Shown here: piece by piece, positions 23,338 to 29,778 of the stretch
Position numbering within the stretch: position 1 is the stretch's first letter
Layout: each line of letters opens with the position of its first letter
NCBI GenBank assembly: GCA_019873685.1
Contig: JAIOAT010000014.1
Span: 41,515-75,809, forward strand
DNA from: Chloroflexota bacterium
GTDB lineage: Bacteria > Chloroflexota > Anaerolineae > Aggregatilineales > Ch27
Length of the DNA stretch: 34,295 nt
Direction of reading: 5' to 3'
The notes under the pieces: generated by a model
Database searches by the model: none
What the model saw: the letters and a program-made list of their open reading frames with translations, nothing else
What the model was told of the DNA's origin: nothing
Program-made: the position numbers and the translations under genes

Positions 23338-25026
23338 ATGAGCAACGTGAGTAAGAAGAAGGGACTATCGCGGCGTGAATTCCTGAAGAGTTCCGGCGTA
23401 GTTGCCGCTGCAACGAGCTCTGCCGCCATTCTGGGCGCCTGCAGCCCCCAGGTCGCACCGACCGCTACACCGACCACCGAGTCTGCAGTACCAACGACTG
23501 AGGCGGCCTCGTCGGGGATGAATTGCACCTCTGCCTGGGCTAACCCCCCGGCGCCAGTTGCCGAGTCGGATATCGTGGCAACGATCGATACCGAGGTGGT
23601 TGTGGTGGGCGCCGGGTTCGCCGGTCTGGCAGCCGCGCTGAGCGCCGCTGAACATGGTGCGAAGGTGGTTGTGATCGAGAAGGGCACTACCTGGAGCGGT
23701 CGCGGCGGCGGTATTGGCGTGTTTGAGTCGCGCGTGATGCGCGAGCTAGGCATTCAATTGAATAAGGAAGAGGTTGCCCGCGAATGGATCGAAATGTGCG
23801 GCAACCGTTCCAAGGAGTCGCTTGTCTGGTTGTTCCTGAACAACAGCGGCGAGGCCATGGACTGGTGGCTGGACAAGGCGCAAGCCTACAACCTCACCCC
23901 GATGATCTGGGGGGGCAACTATAAGGGGTCAAACTACACCGAGTATCCCTGCTACCACATGTTCTTCGGCGGCATTATGGAGCAGGGGCGCGATCCCGGT
24001 TCTAATCTCGCTTGGGTGACCTACGAGGAAGCGGTAAAAGCAGGCGTTGATTTCTATTTTGAGACTCCCGGCGAACAGCTGGTCAAGGAGGGCGATCGCG
24101 TTGTCGGCGTGATCGCCCGGAGCAAGGATGGCTACAAGCGCTTCAACGCCTCGAAGGGTGTCATCCTGGCTACGGGTGATATCGGCGGCAATCCGGAGAT
24201 GTGCAAGGACCTGGCTCCCCTGGCATTGCGGGCCAACAAATCTGAGTATTACCCAATCGGCCAGAATACTGGCGATGGTCACCGCATGGGGCTGTGGGCT
24301 GGTGGCGCCTTCCAGGATACGCCTTTCCCGACCATGATTCACCCGCAAGCTTTTTCGTGGTACCAGTTTTGCTTCCTGTTCGTGAACAAGCGCGGTGAGC
24401 GGTTCATGAACGAGGATACCTGGGTTCAGGCGCGTTCCCTGCAAACGATGATGCAGCCGGAAGTACCGTGGGCTTACGCGATCTTCGATTCTAAGTGGCC
24501 TGAATACGTACCGCAGACTCTTCCCTATGGTGGCGGTATGTTCTGGGATAACTGGCGCGCTTATGGCCAGGAATGGACGCCAGACATGACCCAGGCAACC
24601 ATCGACGAGTACATCGAAAAGGGTGAATGGGGCTGGAAGGCGGATACGCTGGAGGAGCTGGCTGAAAAGATTGAGGTACCGGTCGATACCTTTGTGAAAA
24701 CTGTCGCTCGGCTGAACGAGCTGGTTGAGGCCGGCCAGGATGTCGACTTCGGTCGGCGCAAGGAACTACTCTTCCCCATCAAGGATCCGCCTTTCTATGC
24801 TCTCAAGTTCGGCGGTGCGCTGCTGACCGTTGTCGGTGGGCTGAGTGTCGACACCAAGCTGCGTGTTCTGGACGCGAATCAAAACCCGGTGCCAGGCCTG
24901 TATGCGGTTGGCAACGTCTCTGGCGACCTGTATGGTACAGACTATCCCATCCAGATTCCCGGCAACAGCCATGGCCGGTGCCTGACCTGGGGGTATCTCG
25001 TCGGCAAGGCAATCAATGAGGCCTGA
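23338..25026 (+). CDS. Tat-exported lipoprotein flavoprotein, fumarate reductase/FAD_binding_2 family (copy 1)
   Basis: The 562-residue protein has a twin-arginine signal (LSRREFLK, R12-R13), a hydrophobic stretch and a lipobox ILGAC with Cys35, then a Thr/Pro/Ala linker, so it is likely a folded, FAD-loaded lipoprotein on the outer face of the membrane. The FAD domain starts with VVVVGAGFAGLAAALSAAEHGAKVVVIEKG, has the ILATGDIGGN and NTGDGHRMGLWAGGA blocks and ends with GLYAVGNVSGDLYG and PGNSHGRCLTWGYLVGKAI. The C-terminal substrate region lacks the Arg-x-Gly-Gly-Asn pattern expected of fumarate reductases, so fumarate is unlikely. Such proteins reduce varied acceptors (urocanate, steroids, cardiac glycosides) using electrons from a cytochrome. 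AGGAGA lies 11 nt before the ATG. The multiheme cytochrome follows. Confidence 0.9.
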   Translation: MSNVSKKKGLSRREFLKSSGVVAAATSSAAILGACSPQVAPTATPTTESAVPTTEAASSGMNCTSAWANPPAPVAESDIVATIDTEVVVVGAGFAGLAAALSAAEHGAKVVVIEKGTTWSGRGGGIGVFESRVMRELGIQLNKEEVAREWIEMCGNRSKESLVWLFLNNSGEAMDWWLDKAQAYNLTPMIWGGNYKGSNYTEYPCYHMFFGGIMEQGRDPGSNLAWVTYEEAVKAGVDFYFETPGEQLVKEGDRVVGVIARSKDGYKRFNASKGVILATGDIGGNPEMCKDLAPLALRANKSEYYPIGQNTGDGHRMGLWAGGAFQDTPFPTMIHPQAFSWYQFCFLFVNKRGERFMNEDTWVQARSLQTMMQPEVPWAYAIFDSKWPEYVPQTLPYGGGMFWDNWRAYGQEWTPDMTQATIDEYIEKGEWGWKADTLEELAEKIEVPVDTFVKTVARLNELVEAGQDVDFGRRKELLFPIKDPPFYALKFGGALLTVVGGLSVDTKLRVLDANQNPVPGLYAVGNVSGDLYGTDYPIQIPGNSHGRCLTWGYLVGKAINEA

Positions 25027-25037
25027 GAGATCATGGT

Positions 25038-25075
25038 GCCTTCAGGCGTCGGACGGTGCTCCGACGCCTGAAGGC
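25038..25075 (+). repeat. Perfect 16-bp inverted repeat between flavoprotein 1 and the cytochrome
   Basis: GCCTTCAGGCGTCGGA (25038-25053) and TCCGACGCCTGAAGGC (25060-25075) enclose a 6-nt loop. There is no T-tract, so complete termination is unlikely. It may stabilise the upstream message or reduce read-through to set the flavoprotein:cytochrome ratio. Confidence 0.7.
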
Positions 25076-25181
25076 TCAAGCCTGGCTACGGGAACTGGAG
25101 TAGAGCCACGAGGCTACTTCTTGTGGCAGGTTGGGCAGCAATACTCGGCGTTTCGTGCCGGGATAGAGCGGGAAGAATTCG

Positions 25182-25802
25182 ATGTTCAAACGAAAATCCG
25201 GGACATCTGTGACTGCGGAGCTAACAGATCGGTCGAGGCGGTGGAACAAGTTCACTATTAGCGTTGCTATCAACGTGTTGCTTCTCTTGATCATTGCGGG
25301 CCTGGTGAGCGCTTCCGCCATCATTCACCAGACCAACACGAACCCGAACTTCTGCGCAGGTTGTCACGTCATGCGACCGAATGTTGAGTCCTATCTGACC
25401 AGCAACCATCTTGATCATGTCCATGCTGAAGCTGGCGTGATGTGTAAGGATTGCCATTCTGACTATAGCCTGCTGGATGAGATCCGTGCAGGGCTGAACT
25501 TCCTCACCGGAAACTATGTTGTCAATGCCGATGGCACGCTGCCCAAGCGTGATTTCGAGGATGATATTTGCACCCAGTGTCACGGTGGGATGGAGCGCGT
25601 AGCCAGGTCAACCGACTTTCTTGCTCGCAACCCCCACAACAGTGGCATGGGAACCTTCACCTGCGATACCTGTCATGTGTCGCATGGGGCACAGATCGAT
25701 TATTGCAGCCAATGTCATAGCAATGGCGGCCAGCGCATGATCGAGGACAACAGCCCGCGCCGGGAACTGATTGGTATGCCGGAAGCAGCAAAGTATCAGT
25801 AG
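25182..25802 (+). CDS. Membrane-anchored pentaheme cytochrome c, NapC/NirT/NrfH type
   Basis: The 206-residue protein has a basic cytosolic N-terminus, one membrane helix (about residues 24-48) and an extracytoplasmic domain with five CxxCH heme sites: 58-62, 88-92, 130-134, 161-165 and 175-179. The first reads CAGCHVM, with a Met placed as in NrfH heme 1. Family members take electrons from menaquinol and pass them to a soluble or anchored reductase; typical NapC/NrfH have four hemes, so the fifth is notable. It lies between two Tat lipoprotein flavoproteins, so it probably feeds one or both. This layout resembles the cytochrome-flavoprotein pair Cgr1-Cgr2 of Eggerthella (established knowledge, no search run). 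No heme lyase gene is in the window. Confidence 0.93.
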   Translation: MFKRKSGTSVTAELTDRSRRWNKFTISVAINVLLLLIIAGLVSASAIIHQTNTNPNFCAGCHVMRPNVESYLTSNHLDHVHAEAGVMCKDCHSDYSLLDEIRAGLNFLTGNYVVNADGTLPKRDFEDDICTQCHGGMERVARSTDFLARNPHNSGMGTFTCDTCHVSHGAQIDYCSQCHSNGGQRMIEDNSPRRELIGMPEAAKYQ

Positions 25803-25821
25803 CTGTCTACAGGTGATTTTC

Positions 25822-25875
25822 CCGACTCTCTGCCGGGGTGTGGTGGTTTGCGACTGGGTTCTGCCGGAGAGTCGG
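25822..25875 (+). repeat. Inverted repeat between the cytochrome and flavoprotein 2
   Basis: CCGACTCTC (25822-25830) and GAGAGTCGG (25867-25875) are perfect complements around a 36-nt loop, with no following T-tract. As with the repeat before the cytochrome, it could tune expression between operon members. Confidence 0.45.
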
Positions 25876-25958
25876 AGATGCGACCACTGACAGGCGCCCA
25901 GCCTGATATGACCGGAGCTTGCAGTGATGTGCCTGTTGCAGCAAGTGAGGAGTGAGCC

Positions 25959-27686
25959 ATGAGCAAGGAAAACGAAAGAAAAGGGCTATCCAGGCGCGAT
26001 TTTCTGGCGGGTGCAGGGGCCACGCTTGGTGGTAGTATCTTGGCCGGTTGTGCGCCGCAGATCGTTCCGACAGCAACCCCGGAGCCCACACCCGAGCCGG
26101 TAGCTGCGCCAGAGGTGATGACCGCCGAACTCGCAGCCAAGAAGTGGAGCTTTGAAATCCCCCCCGATCCAATTCCCGACAGCGAGATTGCTAACACGGT
26201 GGAAACGGAAATTGTGATCGTAGGCGCCGGGGTATCGGGGTTGGTGTGCGCCAACTCCGCCGCCGACCATGGTGCCAAAGTCGTGCTGATCTCAGCCAGT
26301 TCTGCCCCAGTGTATCGAGGCGGATCGTTTCATGCGCCTCGTAGCAAGGCTATGGAGAGGCTGGGGATCGAACCTTACGATGTCACCACGTTCTTCAGAC
26401 GCGAGTTATCTTCGGCTTCCTTCAATGTCGATCAGGAAAAGTGGTACAAGTTCTACAACAACGCCGAAGAGGCTATGAACTGGCTGATCGACATCATGGA
26501 AGCCAAGGGTTACGAGACGGTTCTGGAGCATGGTAATGTCGAACCTGGCTTCGGTCCGATGCATACCCCTCCCGGCTCGCACTCCTGGATTTCGGAGGAT
26601 ATGCGCATGGCCGGCTTGAGCGCGGGCTTTGTAGTGAATACCCTGGCCGAGCGAGCGCAACAGGCCGGTGTGCAGATCATCTACAAGATGGTGGCCAAGC
26701 AATTGGTCCGGGAAGATAACAACACTGGGCGCGTCACGGCCGTCATTGCCCAGGGTGAAGATGGCACGTACACCAAGTATGTTGGCAGTAAGGCCATTGT
26801 TCTGGCTACTGGCGATTTTTCGGCTGACCGCGAAATGATGGCCAAATACTGCCCGTGGGCTATCCCGCTGCTTCACGATCGAGGTGACCAGGGGTACGAC
26901 AACAACTTCAAGTTCGGTGGCCTGTACAAGGGTGATGGCCACAAGATGGGCCTGTGGGTTGGTGCGGCCTGGCAGCGCACCTTCCCCAATCCGCCAATGA
27001 TCATGGGCAAGTGGGTCGGCGCCAACCAGCCCTATGGAACGCACCGTGGTCTGCTCGTTAATAAGAAAGGCGTCCGTTTTACCAACGAGGACATCAACGG
27101 GCCGTTCGAAGGCATTGCGCAGATGCGCCAGCCTGAAATGAAAGCCTTTGCCATCTGGGACGCTACATATGCGGAAAAGGCGGCCCCGTGGTACACCTTC
27201 GGTATGATCGAAGGCTCCGATCCGATTCCGCCTGAGGCAATCGTTGAGCGTTGGGAAGCTGCGGTCGCTGATGGTTCGATGGTCAAGGCCGACACACTCG
27301 ACGAAGTGATCGAGAAGCTCGGTCTGCCGCTGGAGGCGACCAAGGCCACTATCGAGCGCTATAACCAGTTCTGCGAGCAGGGCGTGGATGAGGACTTCCA
27401 CAAGGGCGCCAAGCATCTGGTGGCTATCAAGGAAGCGCCTTTCTATGGCGGAATGTTAGACGTGCCGGACTTTTTGACCGTGATGGGCGGTCTGCGCACC
27501 AATGCCAATATGCAGGTTTGCGACGAGAATGACGAGCCTATCCCGGGTCTGTTCAATCTCGGCGTGATGGTTGGCGATTATTACGCCAATATCTACAACT
27601 ACCTGATCGCTGGGAATAACCTGGGCGCGTGCTGCCTGACCTTCGGTTACCTTATCGGTCGGGCCATTGCGCAGGGGACCGTCTAA
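25959..27686 (+). CDS. Tat-exported lipoprotein flavoprotein, FAD_binding_2 family (copy 2)
   Basis: The 575-residue protein has the twin-arginine motif LSRRDFLAG (R12-R13) and the lipobox ILAGC with Cys31, then a short Pro/Thr/Glu linker. The FAD domain begins EIVIVGAGVSGLVCANSAADHGAKVVLIS and has IVLATGDFSADREMM and YKGDGHKMGLWVGAAW. It ends with GLFNLGVMVGDYYANIYNYLIAGNNLGACCLTFGYLIGRAI. It is clearly related to copy 1 but divergent; the C-terminal active-site region reads NNLGACCLTFG where copy 1 has NSHGRCLTWG, so the two probably act on different substrates. GAGGAG lies 8 nt before the ATG. It is the last gene of the respiratory cluster, followed by a strong terminator. The substrate is unknown. 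Confidence 0.9.
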   Translation: MSKENERKGLSRRDFLAGAGATLGGSILAGCAPQIVPTATPEPTPEPVAAPEVMTAELAAKKWSFEIPPDPIPDSEIANTVETEIVIVGAGVSGLVCANSAADHGAKVVLISASSAPVYRGGSFHAPRSKAMERLGIEPYDVTTFFRRELSSASFNVDQEKWYKFYNNAEEAMNWLIDIMEAKGYETVLEHGNVEPGFGPMHTPPGSHSWISEDMRMAGLSAGFVVNTLAERAQQAGVQIIYKMVAKQLVREDNNTGRVTAVIAQGEDGTYTKYVGSKAIVLATGDFSADREMMAKYCPWAIPLLHDRGDQGYDNNFKFGGLYKGDGHKMGLWVGAAWQRTFPNPPMIMGKWVGANQPYGTHRGLLVNKKGVRFTNEDINGPFEGIAQMRQPEMKAFAIWDATYAEKAAPWYTFGMIEGSDPIPPEAIVERWEAAVADGSMVKADTLDEVIEKLGLPLEATKATIERYNQFCEQGVDEDFHKGAKHLVAIKEAPFYGGMLDVPDFLTVMGGLRTNANMQVCDENDEPIPGLFNLGVMVGDYYANIYNYLIAGNNLGACCLTFGYLIGRAIAQGTV

Positions 27687-27729
27687 GCGGGCGATACGCT
27701 CATTCTGGATGTCGGCTTTCCTCAGAGGT

Positions 27730-27775
27730 ACTGCCCCGATGTCTCCCCCCCTCATCGGGGCAGTCACTTTTCCCT
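27730..27775 (+). terminator. Intrinsic terminator of the flavoprotein-cytochrome cluster
   Basis: ACTGCCCCGATG (27730-27741) and CATCGGGGCAGT (27753-27764) make a perfect 12-bp stem with an 11-nt loop, followed by CACTTTT. Confidence 0.9.
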
Positions 27776-27830
27776 AGCGCGTATCTCATTCGCAGGTGAT
27801 TGGGACATTTCGATCTGAGTGTAATGAGAA

Positions 27831-27836
27831 TATGAT
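27831..27836 (+). promoter_or_regulatory. Possible -10 element for the sulfur-carrier operon
   Basis: TATGAT lies 53 nt before the leader peptide ATG in an AT-rich stretch after the preceding terminator. No good -35 hexamer is placed correctly, so an activator or alternative sigma factor may be needed. A promoter must exist between 27775 and 27890 if the leader is transcribed separately. Confidence 0.3.
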
Positions 27837-27889
27837 AAATGCCATCGACGATGTTGCGTTTTGAGCAGCTCTGTGTTAAGCTGAGAAAC

Positions 27890-28015
27890 ATGACCACGAC
27901 GATGACTCTGCATCCCCTGCCTGTTTGCGCCATGACCGCCGGCTGCATGTGTATGTGTATGCCGTTCTTCAAGCGCGCCTGGCGGCCAGGCTGCAGGGCG
28001 ATGCAAGGGGGCTAA
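27890..28015 (+). CDS. Cys/Met-rich leader peptide, 41 residues
   Basis: The frame starts MTTTMTLHPLPV and contains five Cys (C13, C19, C21, C23, C35) and seven Met. The core CMCMCM is at residues 19-24, codons 27944-27961. It ends at TAA 28013-28015 inside a GC-rich hairpin. GAG lies 6 nt before the ATG, a weak ribosome site. No protein family is recognised. The stop is 100 nt before a JAMM protease gene, and an intrinsic terminator lies between. This fits a ribosome-stalling peptide for transcription attenuation: scarce Cys-tRNA (or Met-tRNA) stalls the ribosome on the CMCMCM run. Cysteine-rich leader peptides that control sulfur genes are known in actinobacteria, but this one is not familiar to me. 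It is an inference from codon content and position. Confidence 0.62.
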   Translation: MTTTMTLHPLPVCAMTAGCMCMCMPFFKRAWRPGCRAMQGG

Positions 28016-28081
28016 CCCCCGGCGTCGCTGGCTATCTGCAAGTGATTTCAGCCGACCAGGCCCTGGTCGGCTTTTCGTTTT
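27977..28081 (+). promoter_or_regulatory. Candidate transcription attenuator: alternative hairpins and intrinsic terminator
   Basis: Segment 1 GCCTGG (27977-27982) pairs with segment 2 CCAGGC (27986-27991). A second hairpin pairs 28000-28004 with 28022-28026 and GGGGG (28007-28011) with CCCCC (28016-28020), overlapping the leader stop. The terminator is AGCCGACCAG (28050-28059) with CTGGTCGGCT (28063-28072), a 3-nt loop and TTTTCGTTTT. Its left arm and loop contain CCAGGC (28056-28061), identical to segment 2, so segment 1 can pair with the terminator arm instead and block termination. The terminator stands 34 nt before the JAMM gene, inside the apparent 5' leader, which is hard to explain without regulation. 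Confidence 0.6.
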
Positions 28082-28114
28082 GTGCCGGGGTGCCGGCAAA
28101 GGAGATGGCGCACT

Positions 28115-28567
28115 ATGGAGATTGTCCTGCCCCGGCCAGCTGAGGAACAGGCGCTGGCGCATCTGCAGGCGGCGTACCCGAACGAGGGCGGCGGCTTTCT
28201 GCTCGGCCATCAACAGGATGGGCGGGTGATCGTTCTGGACGTCATACCGGTCGCCAATGTCTTTAGCGCTGAGGAGCAGTATCACCGCTATGCCATGCGG
28301 CCTGAGGACTGGATGGCGCTCGAGGATCAGGCGGAGGCGCGCGGCCTGACCCTGGTTGGTTACTTCCACAGCCATCCTGATTCGCCCGCTGTGCCTTCCG
28401 ATTATGACCGGCTCCATGCGCTGCCCAATTTCGTCTATCTGATCGTGCAGGTGGATCAGGGGGCAGTCCAAGCGGCGCGGGCCTGGATACTGGTCGAGGA
28501 TCGCAGCCGCTTTGAGGAACAGACGCTTGTTCGCTCCGATGCAGGCGGCTCTTGGCAGATTCACTGA
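28115..28567 (+). CDS. JAMM/MPN+ metalloprotease of a sulfur-carrier system (Mec-like)
   Basis: The 150-residue protein is a zinc isopeptidase-type protease. The JAMM motif is complete: E24 (in NEGGGFLLG), H85, H87, S95 and D98 in HSHPDSPAVPSDYD. Bacterial homologues act on ThiS/MoaD-like carriers: M. tuberculosis Mec+ releases cysteine from CysO-Cys, and Pseudomonas QbsD and Wolinella HcyD trim the carrier C-terminus to expose Gly-Gly. The next gene, 14 nt downstream, encodes a carrier with residues after Gly-Gly, so trimming is a likely job. The ATG at 28115 has AAAGGAG upstream; an in-frame start at 28082 adds a non-homologous tail. It is the first structural gene after the attenuator. Confidence 0.92.
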   Translation: MEIVLPRPAEEQALAHLQAAYPNEGGGFLLGHQQDGRVIVLDVIPVANVFSAEEQYHRYAMRPEDWMALEDQAEARGLTLVGYFHSHPDSPAVPSDYDRLHALPNFVYLIVQVDQGAVQAARAWILVEDRSRFEEQTLVRSDAGGSWQIH

Positions 28568-28581
28568 AGGAGGATTTCATC

Positions 28582-28860
28582 ATGGCTTACATCAAGATTC
28601 CCACTCCGCTGCGTCAGTACACCGGCAACCAGGCAGAAGTTGCCATCCGCGGGGCGACGGTCGATGAGGCTTTGCGCGATCTGGTCGCCCGTTACCCCGC
28701 GCTGGCACCGCACCTGTATGAGGGAGACGATCTGCGCAGCTTTGTGAACATCTTCCTGGGGGATGAAGATATCCGCTTCCTGCAGGACTTAGCCACGCCG
28801 CTCAGCGAAGATGCCCGCCTGCGGATCATCCCGGCGATCGCTGGCGGGATGTCATTCTGA
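28582..28860 (+). CDS. CysO/ThiS/MoaD-like sulfur-carrier protein with Gly-Gly-Met-Ser-Phe end
   Basis: The 92-residue beta-grasp protein resembles M. tuberculosis CysO as I recall it: IPTPLRQYTGNQAEV near the start, FVNIFLGDEDIRF in the middle and LRIIPAIAGG near the end. Carriers are activated as adenylates at the terminal Gly and converted to thiocarboxylates. Here Gly-Gly is followed by Met-Ser-Phe before the stop (GGC GGG ATG TCA TTC TGA), so the protein must be cut before activation, most simply by the adjacent JAMM protease. AAGGAGGAT lies 7 nt before the ATG. The E1-like MoeB enzyme is three genes downstream. No cysM-type synthase is in the window, so the sulfur acceptor is unknown. 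Confidence 0.92.
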   Translation: MAYIKIPTPLRQYTGNQAEVAIRGATVDEALRDLVARYPALAPHLYEGDDLRSFVNIFLGDEDIRFLQDLATPLSEDARLRIIPAIAGGMSF

Positions 28861-28888
28861 GGACAGGCCCGGGAGAAGGAGGATGGCT

Positions 28889-29347
28889 ATGAATGCCGAA
28901 CGCCGTGTGGATCACAGTGCGCTGCGCACCAATCAGGCGTTTATCATCGCCCTGCTGGCGCTGGCTTTCCTGCTGAATACACCTGCGCTGGTGGCTTTGG
29001 TGGCGGCGGTAATGCTCATCGGGACGATCTGGCCGGGGGCTGGCCTGTTCAAGCGCGTGTACCAGCATCTGCTGCGACCAGCAGGTCTGGTTCGGCCTGA
29101 CGTGCGCCCGGATAATCCAGAGCCACACCGCTTTGCCCAGGGGCTGGGCGGCGTGTTCACGGCGCTGGGGGCGCTGGCCCTGGCGCTGGGGGCGTCTATC
29201 CCCGGCTGGGCGCTGACGGGGCTGGTGATTGGCCTGGCGGCGCTGAATCTGTTTGCCGGATGGTGCGCTGGTTGTACGCTTTACTACTGGCTGGCCCGGC
29301 TGGGAGTGCCCGGCTTTGACCGCCAGCCGGTGGAGGCCAGGCGATGA
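28889..29347 (+). CDS. DUF4395 membrane protein with CxxC
   Basis: The 152-residue protein has about four membrane segments: two around residues 18-50 and two in the Ala/Leu/Gly-rich stretch from about 85-130. A conserved-looking FAGWCAGCTLYYWLARLGVPGF with a CxxC pair follows at the end of the last segment. DUF4395 proteins are often encoded next to thioredoxin-like proteins; their function is unknown. ATG 28889 is chosen because AAGGAGG lies 6 nt upstream, whereas ATG 28883 abuts it. It overlaps the thioredoxin gene by 4 nt (ATGA). A role in moving reducing power or sulfur across the membrane is inference. Confidence 0.85.
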   Translation: MNAERRVDHSALRTNQAFIIALLALAFLLNTPALVALVAAVMLIGTIWPGAGLFKRVYQHLLRPAGLVRPDVRPDNPEPHRFAQGLGGVFTALGALALALGASIPGWALTGLVIGLAALNLFAGWCAGCTLYYWLARLGVPGFDRQPVEARR

Positions 29348-29751
29348 TCGAGCGCCTGCTGGTTCTGGTGATCTTCTTTGCGTTGCTGCTTGCAGCGGTT
29401 GTGCTCTATCGCCGCTGGCAGATGCGCCATGTTACCGCGCTGGCACCAGTCGATCCGGTGCTGGTGGACTGGCAGCCCGGCGTGCCGACCATCGTCTACT
29501 TCAGTTCGCCCCAGTGCGCACCGTGCCAGTTGCAGCAGGAGCCGGCGCTACGTGTACTGCAGGCTGAGCTGGGCGCTGGAGTCCGGATCGTGCCGGTGGA
29601 CGCGCTGGCGCAACCAGAAGCTGCCCGGCGCTGGGGTGTGCTGACCGTCCCAACGACTTTCGTGCTCGATCGGCGTGGCCGCCCGCAGGAAGTCAACTAC
29701 GGTGTGGCCGGTGTCGAAAAGCTTAAGCAGCAGTTGCTGCGGGCAGGTTAG
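29344..29751 (+). CDS. Membrane-anchored thioredoxin-like protein
   Basis: The 135-residue protein has an N-terminal membrane helix (about 4-22) followed by a basic RRWQMR segment, then a thioredoxin fold. The active site is C58-A-P-C61 in YFSSPQCAPCQLQQ, and the cis-Pro loop is TVPTTFVLD. Basic residues right after the helix suggest the thioredoxin domain may face the cytosol, but topology is uncertain. GGAGG precedes the ATG by 7 nt, and the start overlaps the DUF4395 stop. It may reduce persulfides or disulfides formed during sulfur transfer or exchange thiols with the DUF4395 CxxC. Confidence 0.9.
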   Translation: MIERLLVLVIFFALLLAAVVLYRRWQMRHVTALAPVDPVLVDWQPGVPTIVYFSSPQCAPCQLQQEPALRVLQAELGAGVRIVPVDALAQPEAARRWGVLTVPTTFVLDRRGRPQEVNYGVAGVEKLKQQLLRAG

Positions 29752-29778
29752 AACCTGCTCCGGGAAGGGTGGACACGT

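Noticed and set aside
23338-25026. Naming flavoprotein 1 a fumarate reductase
   Set aside because: Family membership is clear, but the catalytic Arg-x-Gly-Gly-Asn region of fumarate reductases is not present, so only the family is stated.
26406-27416. 336-codon minus-strand frame over flavoprotein 2
   Set aside because: It is antisense to a confidently assigned gene and shows no domain or ribosome site.
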